Numbered from the stretch's first letter, positions 1-6,888 are shown. The stretch is 6,898 nucleotides of DNA from CAYLWW01 sp964387585 (GCA_964387585.1 CAYLWW010000077.1:1-6898), one strand, 5' to 3'. Notes: generated by a model not told the origin, from the sequence alone. A program made the numbers and translations.

Positions 1-2
1 GT

Positions 3-51
3 TGGAAGTAGTTTATTCTTTATTTTTTGCACAATTAAAGAGCTACTTCCA
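3..51. repeat. 9-bp inverted repeat ahead of transposase fragment
   Basis: The bases tggaagtag (3-11) are the exact reverse complement of ctacttcca (43-51), with 31 AT-rich bases between them. The right arm ends on the first base of the ATG that starts the transposase fragment at 51. It could be part of an IS end or a hairpin in the leader of the former transposase gene. The left side is cut close to the window edge, so an element boundary cannot be placed. Confidence 0.4.
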
Positions 52-107
52 TGAAAAAAGATATCACAGATTTATTCGTTTTTATAGATGCTTTTTGTAA
101 AGCGACC
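51..107 (+). pseudogene. 5' fragment of an IS982-like transposase
   Basis: Translation from the ATG at 51 gives MKKDITDLFVFIDAFCKA. This resembles the usual start of IS982-family transposases, where an 'I-T-x-L/I-F-x-x-x-D-D-F-C-K' pattern opens the protein. After about residue 18 the similarity stops. The open frame runs on to 275 without stops, but its sequence no longer looks like that family. No catalytic DDE residue of such a transposase is present, so this is a non-functional leftover of roughly 19 codons out of nearly 300. The IS982 assignment rests on a short match recalled from memory and could be wrong; that it is a transposase fragment is more secure because an IS30 fragment follows directly. 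Confidence 0.5.
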
Positions 108-219
108 CTCGTTCATTCGAAACATCGTTGGCCAATTAACGCTTTAGTCCATATCATTTCGACTCTAGTCGCTTATTCAAAACTCCCGACTTACATCACT
201 CAGCTCAAACTCTTATCCC

Positions 220-495
220 GAATTCAGTTAAATTCGCTCATCTCACTTGATAGGTATAGATGTATACTTCTGTAAGCCTGCTTCTCCATGGCAAAAAGGA
301 CAGGTGGAAAGACTAAACCGTATAGCTACATAAATACATGCCTAAGCGCACTAATATCAACTCACTGAATCTAGATTCAGTGCTTCACACTCAAGAAAAG
401 TTAAACAATTTGCCTAGAAAAGTTTTAAACTTCTTAACTCATATAATGAAGATTGCGATATTCATTCTCCTCATAACGTTGCACTTCAAATCTGA
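220..495 (+). pseudogene. 3' remnant of an IS30-family transposase, frameshifted
   Basis: Pieces of the IS30 C-terminal catalytic region can be read across two frames. In the frame of position 220, EFS, a stop (229-231), then HLIGIDVYFCKPASPWQKG, QVERLNR and IAT match the IS30 pattern 'EF...lgi.vYF.dPysPWqrG..En.N'. At about 327-331 the frame shifts by one base and continues as MPKRTN, then LNNLPRKVLNF, the family's 'N.RPRK.L.f.tP' block. Near 440 the frame returns to the first one and ends as SPHNVALQI and a TGA at 493-495, the usual IS30 C-terminus. The upstream part with the DNG aspartate motif is unrecognisable, and the N-terminal half is absent. With two frameshifts, a stop and a lost front half it cannot make a working enzyme. 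The IS30 assignment is confident because three separate family motifs occur in the right order and spacing. Confidence 0.85.
363..382. repeat. 20-bp perfect palindrome inside the IS30 remnant
   Basis: The arms cactgaatct (363-372) and agattcagtg (373-382) are exact reverse complements with no loop. It lies in the part of the IS30 remnant read as NSLNLDSVL, a poorly conserved stretch of the family. A loop-free palindrome of this size could be a protein binding site or a cruciform, or a by-product of decay. Confidence 0.6.
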
Positions 496-601
496 ATCTT
501 CCTTATTCATAAATCATAATTCAAGTGCTCTACTATATATTAATCATTTAATGCTAACTTCCCTACCCCTATTATATTAATGTAGCTATTTTTGATATTT
601 A

Positions 602-2149
602 TTAATTATTCTGAGTTTCTAAAATTGGAGTGATTTGCCACGATTTTAAAGGCTCACTATAATCCAGTGTTATTGGATTATTACCATAACTATAATATTT
701 TATCCCAGATAATTGAGGAGCTCTATTTACTAGAAACGCCCGATCATAAGTTCTAATTACACCAAAATTACGATATTTCACCATAAAATTACTTTGTTTG
801 ACCAAGTGAGGTATAGCTTTTATAAGGTCATCTAAATTATTAATTTTGAAATCACCAATAGAATCGATATTAATATAACAAATTTTATCCCGATCCCCTA
901 CTGGTATACAAGGTAGCTTATTGTCAAAACTTGAACCTAATTCTACGTTATTTACAAATACTTCGCCTTGTTTAGCTCCAGTTAAAACCCTAATTAAATC
1001 ATCAGCTTCATAAAACATTGCTCCACCAAATAGCACCATCTTCTTTATAACTTTATCATTTAAGTTATAAAGAAGTGTTTGCAGCTCTATTAACTTACCT
1101 TTTCGATAGACTTCAAATTTTATCTCTTTATTACCACTATTATTAATTATACTCTGCATTTCATATAATTTGGGTCCGATAAAATTCCCTTCCACCTTCC
1201 AAATTATATCACCGACTTCAAAAACTTTTTCAGCTGGCGAACCTTCTATAACAGATTCAACAATTAAAGCATTATTTCTAGAATCGGGGAATTTCTTTAT
1301 ATAAGCATCTATTTGATCACGAGGAAAATTTAAAAACTTAACCGCTTGATCTAGGGAAAAATAATCAAGCATTAGTCCAGTATCATAGCGCTTAGGAGTA
1401 ATACCTTGATTCAATTGTTTTAAAGCATCAATAGCATAATTTATAGGAATACCAAAAGCAAAAGTATCATCACCAGAAAAAATTATACCTGTAGCTTCTC
1501 CCTTAGCATTAGCAATGGGTGAGCCGCTAGAGCCGCCCTTGTTATTTAAGCTCACTCTTATACTCTGAACAGGAAAAAAGCCTGAAGATTGGTATTTACC
1601 AGTTACTAAGCCATTTTGGACTGAAAATTCTTGTCCATCATTGCTACCCACCATAAATACTGGTTGTTCATTTTTAATCTCTTGCTTTGCTATTTTAATT
1701 TCTAATGCTTCCTCTGGTATATCTTCTAAATTTTCTACTTTAATAAAAGCAAAATCTAACCAAGGATCATCATATAATAGTTTGGCTTTAGCTTCTCTTC
1801 CATCATAAAAAGTTACTTCGACATCCTCTAGCTGATTTCTATTAGAAATATGCTTATTAGTTAATATAATGCCTTTAGTCTTATCAATGATAAATCCCGT
1901 TCCATATGTAGTAATACCTTCTAAATAATAAGCAGATTTCCTTATATCTGTTTTTATTTTTACTACTGCTTTCTTAACTGCATTTACTGCTTCTATTTTG
2001 ACGTTATCAATATCTTTATTTTCATTAGCATAAGAAAAGCTATTACCTGTAACAAATATCACAATGCTTAAAACTAAAAGCTTTATTAAATAGAGTTTTA
2101 CATTATTGCTGAAAATATCTTTGATATAGCAAATCAGAGTTGTGCTCAT
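602..2149 (-). CDS. Exported trypsin-like serine protease with PDZ-like domains (Nma111/DegP-related)
   Basis: This 515-residue protein is a chymotrypsin-fold (S1C/HtrA-type) serine endopeptidase. The N-terminus has a hydrophobic segment at about 19-35, followed by a possible signal peptidase site after SYA (41), so it probably acts in the periplasm or stays anchored in the inner membrane. The catalytic triad is complete: His100 in LTNKHIS, Asp132 in DPWLDFAFIK and Ser208 in KGGSSGSPI. A PDZ-like domain covers about 290-360, with SPAEKVFEVGDIIWKVEG typical of PDZ cores. A second C-terminal module at about 365-465 contains FGGAMFYEADD. The motifs DPWLDFAF, GGSSGSP and GGAMFYE resemble the eukaryotic Nma111/DEG7 proteins more than classic DegP. 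The gene diverges from clpB, which suggests a shared stress context. The ATG at 2149 is the only good start ahead of the signal segment; no Shine-Dalgarno sequence is visible. Target substrates cannot be deduced. Confidence 0.88.
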   Translation of the reverse strand: MSTTLICYIKDIFSNNVKLYLIKLLVLSIVIFVTGNSFSYANENKDIDNVKIEAVNAVKKAVVKIKTDIRKSAYYLEGITTYGTGFIIDKTKGIILTNKHISNRNQLEDVEVTFYDGREAKAKLLYDDPWLDFAFIKVENLEDIPEEALEIKIAKQEIKNEQPVFMVGSNDGQEFSVQNGLVTGKYQSSGFFPVQSIRVSLNNKGGSSGSPIANAKGEATGIIFSGDDTFAFGIPINYAIDALKQLNQGITPKRYDTGLMLDYFSLDQAVKFLNFPRDQIDAYIKKFPDSRNNALIVESVIEGSPAEKVFEVGDIIWKVEGNFIGPKLYEMQSIINNSGNKEIKFEVYRKGKLIELQTLLYNLNDKVIKKMVLFGGAMFYEADDLIRVLTGAKQGEVFVNNVELGSSFDNKLPCIPVGDRDKICYINIDSIGDFKINNLDDLIKAIPHLVKQSNFMVKYRNFGVIRTYDRAFLVNRAPQLSGIKYYSYGNNPITLDYSEPLKSWQITPILETQNN

Positions 2150-2203
2150 ATTGATGTTTAATTGAAAAAATAAAATTATTAATACTTGTATAACTAAGCT
2201 ATG

Positions 2204-2231
2204 ATTATAGTTATATCTTTTTGATTAGCAA
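2204..2231 (-). promoter_or_regulatory. Candidate sigma70 promoter for the protease gene
   Basis: On the minus strand, TTGCTA (2231-2226) and a perfect TATAAT (2209-2204) are separated by 16 bases. Transcription would start near 2197, leaving a leader of about 48 bases before the ATG at 2149. In AT-rich DNA such boxes also arise by chance, so only the position and the perfect -10 box support it. Confidence 0.45.
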
Positions 2232-2288
2232 TGTAAAATTACTTCTAACAACTTTAAAAGTTTACTAAGATTTTTATACTTTACGATA

Positions 2289-2316
2289 TTGAAATGAGAA
2301 GTTTCTAACATAAATT
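2289..2316 (+). promoter_or_regulatory. Candidate clpB promoter, sigma32- or sigma70-like
   Basis: TTGAAA (2289-2294) is followed after 16 bases by TAAATT (2311-2316). Read as a heat-shock promoter, ATTGAAA (2288-2294), 14 bases, then CATAAAT (2309-2315) resembles the alphaproteobacterial RpoH pattern CTTGAA...CYTATNT, although the GC-rich part of the -10 box is weak. Transcription would start about 25-30 bases before clpB. No CIRCE (HrcA) operator is present in the region. Confidence 0.4.
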
Positions 2317-2349
2317 TACTAATAATAAAGCTATAAATAAAAGGTATGT

Positions 2350-4926
2350 ATGAATATAGAAAAATTTACTGAGCGCACCAAGATTGTAATAAACAAAGCT
2401 CAAACTTTAGCATTATCTAGAGATCATCAACGCTTTTGTCCCGAACATATAGCTTATGAGTTATTATATGGTGACGATGAGCTAATACAGAGATTATTAG
2501 CTTTATGTGGAGTTAATTTAAATGAATTGAAAGCTGAAATAGAAAAGGCTTTAAATAAAATTCCTCAGGTAAAAGGGAGTGGCGCTGGTCAATTAATACT
2601 AACTGCTGAGTTAGCTAAAGTAATTGATAAAGCAGAAAAAATAGCTACTCAAAATGGTGATAGCTTTATTACTACTGAGCGTCTTTTACAAGCTCTATCT
2701 TCTGTGAGCGGATCTGAGATTTATGATACATTTAATAAAGCTGGTATAACTGAATCTAAACTATTTACAGCCATAGAAAATTTACGCAAAGGAAGAAAAG
2801 CTAATTCAGCTAATTCCGAAGAGGGTTTTGATGCCTTAAGAAGGTATGCTAAAGATATGACCGAATCAGCCGCTTTAGGCAAATTAGATCCTGTAATTGG
2901 TCGTGATGAAGAAATAAGAAGAACTATACAAGTGTTATCAAGACGTACTAAAAATAACCCTGTATTAATAGGTGAACCAGGAGTGGGTAAAACAGCTATA
3001 GTAGATGGTTTAGCCCAAAGAGTAATAGCAGGAGATGTCCCAGAGAGTTTACGCAATGTTAAGATTATGTCACTAGATCTAGGAGCATTAATAGCTGGCG
3101 CTAAATTTAGAGGTGAATTTGAAGAGAGGTTAAAAGCATTATTAAGTGAAATAGCTGCAGCTCAAGGAGATGTTATATTATTTATTGATGAGTTACACAC
3201 TTTAGTAGGCGCCGGAGCTGCAGAAGGAGCTATGGATGCTTCTAATTTGCTTAAACCAGCATTAGCAAGAGGAGAATTACATTGTGTAGGCGCAACTACC
3301 TTAGCTGAATATAAAAAATATATAGAAAAAGATGCTGCACTAGCTAGGCGTTTTCAACCCGTGTATATATCAGAACCTAGTATAGAAGATACTATTTCAA
3401 TATTACGTGGCCTAAAAGAAAAATATGAGCTACATCACGGAATATTTATTACTGATAATGCCATAATTGCAGCAGCTAATTTATCAAATAGATATATTAC
3501 TGAACGATTTTTGCCTGATAAAGCAATAGACTTAATTGATGAAGCGGCTAGTAGGTTACGTATGCAAGTTGATAGCAAGCCAGAAGTAATAGATGAACTT
3601 GACCGCCGTATTATGCAATTAAAAATAGAAGCATTAGCTTTGGAAAGAGAGGAAACGAGCTCAGCTAAAGAAAGAGTGAGCTTAATAAAAGAAGAATTAA
3701 AAAAACTAGAATCTAAGAGCTCTGATCTAACAAGTAAATGGCAAGGAGAGAAATTAAAAATTAAAGATGCTAAAGTTTTAAGAGAAAAGCTTGATCAAGC
3801 TAAGTTAGAGCTTGAAACTTCTCAAAGAAATGGAAACTTTAACCGCGCTGGAGAGTTACGTTATAGTATTATTCCTAAAATAGAAGAAAAATTAAAAGAA
3901 TCAGAGGAAGTAAAGAATAATACTATGTTACAGGAATCCATCTCTGAAGATGATATAGCAGCTATAGTATCTCGTTGGACTGGGATCCCTGTAGACAAAA
4001 TGTTATCTTCAGAAAAGGAAAAACTGTTAAAAATGGAAGATTATTTAAGGCAGTCAGTAATAGGCCAAGATACAGCTATAAACACAGTAAGCAATGCAGT
4101 AAGAAGAGCTAGATCTGGCTTAGCAGATATTGATAAACCTATTGGCTCATTCCTTTTTCTTGGCCCTACTGGAGTAGGTAAAACTGAATTAAGTAAATCT
4201 TTAGCACATTTCCTGTTTGATGATAGCCGAGCAATAGTGAGAATCGATATGTCTGAATATATGGAAAAGCACTCAGTATCTAGGTTAATAGGATCTCCTC
4301 CTGGTTATGTAGGTTATGAAGAAGGTGGGACTTTAACTGAAGCAATAAGGAGGCGTCCTTATCAAGTTATACTATTTGATGAGATAGAAAAAGCACATCC
4401 AGAAGTATTCAATATATTGCTGCAAGTATTAGATGAAGGAAGGCTAACTGATGGACAAGGTCGTACTGTAGATTTTAAAAACACAGTTATAATACTAACC
4501 TCTAATTTGGGGGCTGAATATATCGCTAACCTTGACGAAGAAGTAGGTGTAGAATCAATTAGAGAAAAGATAATGGAAGTAGTAAGAAGCTTTTTCAAGC
4601 CTGAATTTATAAATCGTTTAGATGATATTATATTATTTAATCGATTAAAGCGTAATGATATTATAGCTATAGTTAATGTACAGCTTTCTAAGCTAGAAAA
4701 TTTATTATTAACCAAGCAAATTAAGTTAGACATAGATGCTCAATCTAAGCAATGGTTAGCTGATCAAGGCTATGATCCAGTATATGGAGCTAGACCTCTA
4801 AAAAGAATTATACAAAATCATTTACAAAATAAACTAGCGGAAATGTTATTATCAGGTGAAATTAGTGAGGGTAAAACAGCAAAAATAACTTATGAAGATA
4901 ATAAGCTAAAAATAATTAGCTGTTAA
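2350..4926 (+). CDS. clpB: ATP-dependent disaggregase ClpB
   Basis: ClpB is a cytoplasmic hexameric AAA+ unfoldase that threads proteins out of aggregates and hands them to DnaK/DnaJ/GrpE for refolding. The 858-residue product matches the usual length (about 857). Domains in order: a double Clp-N domain (1-145); AAA-1 with Walker A GEPGVGKT (208-215), pore loop KFRGEFEER (from 252), Walker B VILFIDE (275-281) and arginine fingers R333/R334; a coiled-coil middle domain (about 405-525), the feature that separates ClpB from ClpA; AAA-2 with Walker A GPTGVGKT (605-612), pore tyrosine Y653 in GYVGYEEGG, Walker B VILFDE (673-678), sensor-1 N719 and sensor-2 GAR (813-815). All key residues are intact. 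Pore loop 1 has Phe253 where E. coli has Tyr, a conservative change. The start at 2350 follows AAGGT at 2341-2345. An out-of-frame ATG at 2346 overlaps the leader. grpE follows on the same strand. Confidence 0.98.
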   Translation: MNIEKFTERTKIVINKAQTLALSRDHQRFCPEHIAYELLYGDDELIQRLLALCGVNLNELKAEIEKALNKIPQVKGSGAGQLILTAELAKVIDKAEKIATQNGDSFITTERLLQALSSVSGSEIYDTFNKAGITESKLFTAIENLRKGRKANSANSEEGFDALRRYAKDMTESAALGKLDPVIGRDEEIRRTIQVLSRRTKNNPVLIGEPGVGKTAIVDGLAQRVIAGDVPESLRNVKIMSLDLGALIAGAKFRGEFEERLKALLSEIAAAQGDVILFIDELHTLVGAGAAEGAMDASNLLKPALARGELHCVGATTLAEYKKYIEKDAALARRFQPVYISEPSIEDTISILRGLKEKYELHHGIFITDNAIIAAANLSNRYITERFLPDKAIDLIDEAASRLRMQVDSKPEVIDELDRRIMQLKIEALALEREETSSAKERVSLIKEELKKLESKSSDLTSKWQGEKLKIKDAKVLREKLDQAKLELETSQRNGNFNRAGELRYSIIPKIEEKLKESEEVKNNTMLQESISEDDIAAIVSRWTGIPVDKMLSSEKEKLLKMEDYLRQSVIGQDTAINTVSNAVRRARSGLADIDKPIGSFLFLGPTGVGKTELSKSLAHFLFDDSRAIVRIDMSEYMEKHSVSRLIGSPPGYVGYEEGGTLTEAIRRRPYQVILFDEIEKAHPEVFNILLQVLDEGRLTDGQGRTVDFKNTVIILTSNLGAEYIANLDEEVGVESIREKIMEVVRSFFKPEFINRLDDIILFNRLKRNDIIAIVNVQLSKLENLLLTKQIKLDIDAQSKQWLADQGYDPVYGARPLKRIIQNHLQNKLAEMLLSGEISEGKTAKITYEDNKLKIISC

Positions 4927-4996
4927 GAGTTTTAAAATTAGTATTTTTTCAATAAACGAATAAGAAAGGCTAAGTGTCTAAAAATAATCTAATTTA

Positions 4997-5025
4997 TTGA
5001 ATAAGATTTTTAATATTGGTAGAAT
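4997..5025 (+). promoter_or_regulatory. Candidate sigma70 promoter for grpE
   Basis: TTGAAT (4997-5002), a 17-base spacer and TAGAAT (5020-5025) make a good sigma70 pair (4/6 and 5/6 matches). The start would be near 5032, giving a leader of about 68 bases. It lies between clpB and grpE, so grpE probably has its own transcript even if some readthrough from clpB occurs; no convincing terminator follows clpB. Confidence 0.55.
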
Positions 5026-5099
5026 ACTACTTTATAAAAAGTGATAAAATAACTTTAGTCTAAAAACAAATAATTAACTTATTGAGGAATTAAATTTAT

Positions 5100-5744
5100 A
5101 TGTATAAAAACCCAGATAACCTGAACGATAAAGAACTAAATCAGTTCAACAATGAACAAAAAGATACTCAAAAAGCAATGGAAGAGGATAAAAACACAGA
5201 GATTAAAATGGATGGTTATGATAACGGAACAACTGATGAAGAAGAAAATGCTGAAAATCAAATTAGCAAGTTATCAGAAAATATTAAAAAACTAGAAGAG
5301 GAAGTTAAGGCATTAAAAGAATCGGTATTAAGAGAAAAAGCTGAAAATGATAATATACGTAAAAGATATAGTCGTGAATTGGAAGATAATTCCAAATTTG
5401 CTATCAGCGAATTTGCTAGAGATTTAATAGAAGTATTAGAGAATCTTTATAGAGCCGAGCAACATCTTGGCCAGGAAAATGATCTTGACGATAAAAGCAA
5501 GAGTTTTCTTGAAGGTATTAGAATGACCATAAAATTATTAGAAAACACCTTTAAAAAACAAGGTATTAGCAAGATCAATCCTAAAGAGGAAAAATTTGAT
5601 CCTCGTTATCATCAGGCAATATCTCATGTCCAAACAAATGATTGTGAGGAAAATATAGTAATAGACGTTATACAATCAGGTTATATCATAAGAGATCGTT
5701 TATTGAGAGAAGCATTGGTAGTCGTTTCTAAAGCTGGTAGCTAG
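5100..5744 (+). CDS. grpE: Nucleotide exchange factor GrpE (HSP70 cofactor)
   Basis: GrpE is a cytoplasmic dimer that releases ADP from DnaK, resetting the chaperone cycle that also feeds on ClpB-extracted substrates. The 214-residue product is slightly longer than E. coli GrpE (about 197). It starts with an acidic, Asn/Asp/Glu-rich tail without clear structure (1-50), followed by a long coiled-coil helix (about 53-100) containing ENDNIRKRY (82-90), the dimerisation stalk. A helical region (100-155) leads into the C-terminal beta domain with the family signature: FDPRYHQAI (166-174), then VIQSGYIIRDRLLREALVVV (190-209). All conserved positions of that signature are present. The ATG at 5100 has a GAGGAA ribosome site at 5084-5089; the 10-base gap is acceptable. 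It sits 173 bases after clpB rather than next to hrcA or dnaK, which is a common partner in other bacteria. Confidence 0.97.
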   Translation: MYKNPDNLNDKELNQFNNEQKDTQKAMEEDKNTEIKMDGYDNGTTDEEENAENQISKLSENIKKLEEEVKALKESVLREKAENDNIRKRYSRELEDNSKFAISEFARDLIEVLENLYRAEQHLGQENDLDDKSKSFLEGIRMTIKLLENTFKKQGISKINPKEEKFDPRYHQAISHVQTNDCEENIVIDVIQSGYIIRDRLLREALVVVSKAGS

Positions 5745-6160
5745 GATGAAATTGCAGTTAACACTATAAGTCAATTGAATAGGCGTTATAAAAATGCTTA
5801 ACTACATGATATTATTGAAAATAATTTATAATATTTCAAAATAGCAAAATTAATCTTATCGAAGTATATAACAATTCTCTTGCTTTTTGTAAGTCTACCG
5901 AAAAAACTTTTAATAATATGTCATTTTCGGTAGACTTCAGTAATAGCAGTATGAGATGAGATAAAAATGCTATAATAGTCTCAAAAGTAATAAGAAAGTT
6001 ATTATGTCATCAAAATAAATTACTATGCTGAGTTTAGATTAATTGGTTAATGGGTAGCATCAATACAATGCAGTAGATTCATGAAGTGAATTTAATTTTT
6101 GATATATCATTAGGCTTTGGCCAGAAGAGATTTCTAACATAACGATATAGCGCTTAGGTT
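5745..6160. other. Intergenic stretch without a recognised gene
   Basis: About 415 AT-rich bases between grpE and the IS5 remnant. All frames are broken by stops and no peptide here matches a family I know. A weak hairpin lies just after grpE, with arms TTGAAA (5815-5820) and TTTCAA (5834-5839) in a wholly AT context; it might help end the grpE transcript. A perfect TATAAT at 5971-5976 has no matching -35 box. The one clear structure is the hairpin at 5891-5937, listed separately. No tRNA cloverleaf was found. Confidence 0.6.
5891..5937. repeat. 14-bp perfect inverted repeat (hairpin)
   Basis: The arm aagtctaccgaaaa (5891-5904) is the exact reverse complement of ttttcggtagactt (5924-5937), with a 19-base loop. 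It stands in otherwise AT-rich, gene-free sequence about 150 bases after grpE. Neither strand has a U-run after the stem, so it is not a standard intrinsic terminator. It may be a small dispersed palindromic element, an RNA-stabilising 3' structure, or the trace of an excised or miniature mobile element. Confidence 0.75.
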
Positions 6161-6181
6161 GTGTGAAAATTTAATATTTTT

Positions 6182-6831
6182 ATGTTGTAATATATCCAGC
6201 ATCAATCGGAAGTAATGAAAGATATTTTGATCGAAAAAAGTGGATATAGAGGAAAGTAGTGGTTATCTTTATAATAGCAGTGATGTGGGTCAGGTACCAT
6301 GTAGAGCGCTTTTAATGGAATATGGCAGATAATATTTAATACCTTAGCGGTGGATAGTGATAATGAATGGCTAATGATAGATTCTACTATTATCAGAGCG
6401 CATCAACACTCATCAGGCACTTTAAAAAAATACAGAAACTGGTATGCAAGAACAAAGGCTAAGAAGGTCAAAGGGAGGGTTCAGCACCAAACTCCATTCC
6501 GCCTGTGATGCTCTTAATAATACCGTAAAAAAAGCTTTGGATTTGGTAAAAGGCAGAGAAATAGAAGCGCTGATAGGAGATAAGGGATATGTGATGCAGA
6601 CATATGGTTAAGGCTGTTAAAAGATGTTGAGCAGAGCCTGTAATACCTTCCAGAGCCAGGAGAAAAGCATCAAAAGAGCATGAATAAGAACTGTATAAGG
6701 AGCGGAATTTAATTGAGCGCATGCTCAATTAAATCAAGCATTTTAGGTAAGTAGCCGCAAGGTATGACAAGCTTGATATTGCATATCTTGGGTTTGTTTT
6801 TATAGTAGTAGGAATTTTATCTATGGCTTAA
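6182..6831 (+). pseudogene. IS5-family transposase, multiply frameshifted and internally deleted
   Basis: The family order can be read only by switching frames. Frame of 6182: an ATG, a stop at codon 3, then SEVMKDILIEKSGYRGK. Frame of 6271: FIIAVMWV or similar. Frame of 6291: QVPCRALLMEYGR. Frame of 6320: IWQIIFNTLAVDSDNEWLM and IDSTIIRAHQHSSG, which holds the first catalytic aspartate. After the A-run at 6424-6430: TETGMQEQRLRRSKGGFSTK, LHSACDALNNTVK, ALDLVKGREIEALIGDKGY, with the second aspartate. Frame of 6593: DADIWLRLLKDVE. Frame of 6634: EPVIPSR, ELYKERNLIERML with the catalytic glutamate, and YDKLDIAYLGFVF, ending in TAA at 6829-6831. Two family segments are missing, one after MEYGR and one after NNTVK. 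At least five frame changes and several stops mean no functional enzyme. The antisense open frame across 6468-6728 is a shadow. Confidence 0.9.
6708..6733. repeat. 11-bp palindrome within the transposase ERNLIER region
   Basis: The arms tttaattgagc (6708-6718) and gctcaattaaa (6723-6733) are exact reverse complements around a 4-base loop, gcat. The palindrome covers the codons for the conserved L-I-E-R-M-(F)-N-(Q/R) block of the IS5 transposase. Two positions that depart from the family pattern, a Leu in place of Phe and a TAA stop in place of a Gln/Arg/Lys codon, both lie in the right arm and both fit the pairing. Confidence 0.7.
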
Positions 6832-6859
6832 ACAAATGTCCACACTATAGTCATTCCAG

Positions 6860-6888
6860 TTGACATTAATATGGATAATTGATATAAA
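6860..6888 (+). promoter_or_regulatory. Strong sigma70 promoter facing the right edge
   Basis: A perfect TTGACA (6860-6865), a 17-base spacer and TATAAA (6883-6888, 5 of 6) form the best promoter match in the window. Initiation would fall around 6895-6896, at the window end, so the transcribed gene lies to the right. The promoter is only 15 bases outside the presumed IS5 right end. Confidence 0.6.

Larger units (their letters stand above)
6161..6845 (+). mobile_element. Decayed IS5-family insertion sequence
   Basis: A shrunken IS5-family element carrying a broken transposase (separate entry). Candidate terminal inverted repeats are gtgtgaaaattt (6161-6172) and aaatgtccacac (6834-6845), which match at 10 of 12 positions when one is reverse-complemented. 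They sit 9 bases before the first readable codon and 2 bases after the transposase stop, where IS5-family ends are expected. The span of about 685 bases is shorter than the usual 850 or so, in line with internal deletions seen in the protein. TATAG occurs outside both ends (6146-6150 and 6846-6850), but not directly against the left repeat, so a target duplication is not established. Confidence 0.65.

Noticed and set aside
338..580. 80-codon plus-strand open frame as a small membrane protein
   Set aside because: Its first 35 codons are the IS30 'PRK' block and the hydrophobic tail arises after a frameshift; the true IS30 end (VALQI, stop at 493-495) lies in another frame.
2721..3056. Minus-strand open frame of 111 codons inside clpB
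   Set aside because: It is a shadow of the highly conserved AAA-1 coding sequence on the other strand.
4362..4733. Minus-strand open frame of 123 codons inside clpB
   Set aside because: It is a shadow of the AAA-2 region, Ser/Leu-rich as expected from antisense of this gene.
4948..5001. Inverted repeat ttcaataaa / tttattgaa between clpB and grpE as terminator or operator
   Set aside because: Nine AT-rich bases with a 36-base loop and no U-run in the right place; likely chance.
4927..5099. CIRCE element or other HrcA operator upstream of grpE
   Set aside because: No TTAGCACTC...GAGTGCTAA-like arms are present here or upstream of clpB.
2302..6142. 12-base repeat tttctaacataa at 2302-2313 and 6131-6142
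   Set aside because: It is low-complexity AT-rich sequence; a few such 12-base matches are expected by chance in a window of this size.
5945..6160. Possible tRNA or small RNA gene
   Set aside because: No acceptor, anticodon and T-arm pairing could be put together, and no conserved GGTTCGA-type T-loop is present.
6468..6728. Minus-strand open frame of 86 codons
   Set aside because: It is antisense to readable IS5 transposase motifs and has no family resemblance of its own.
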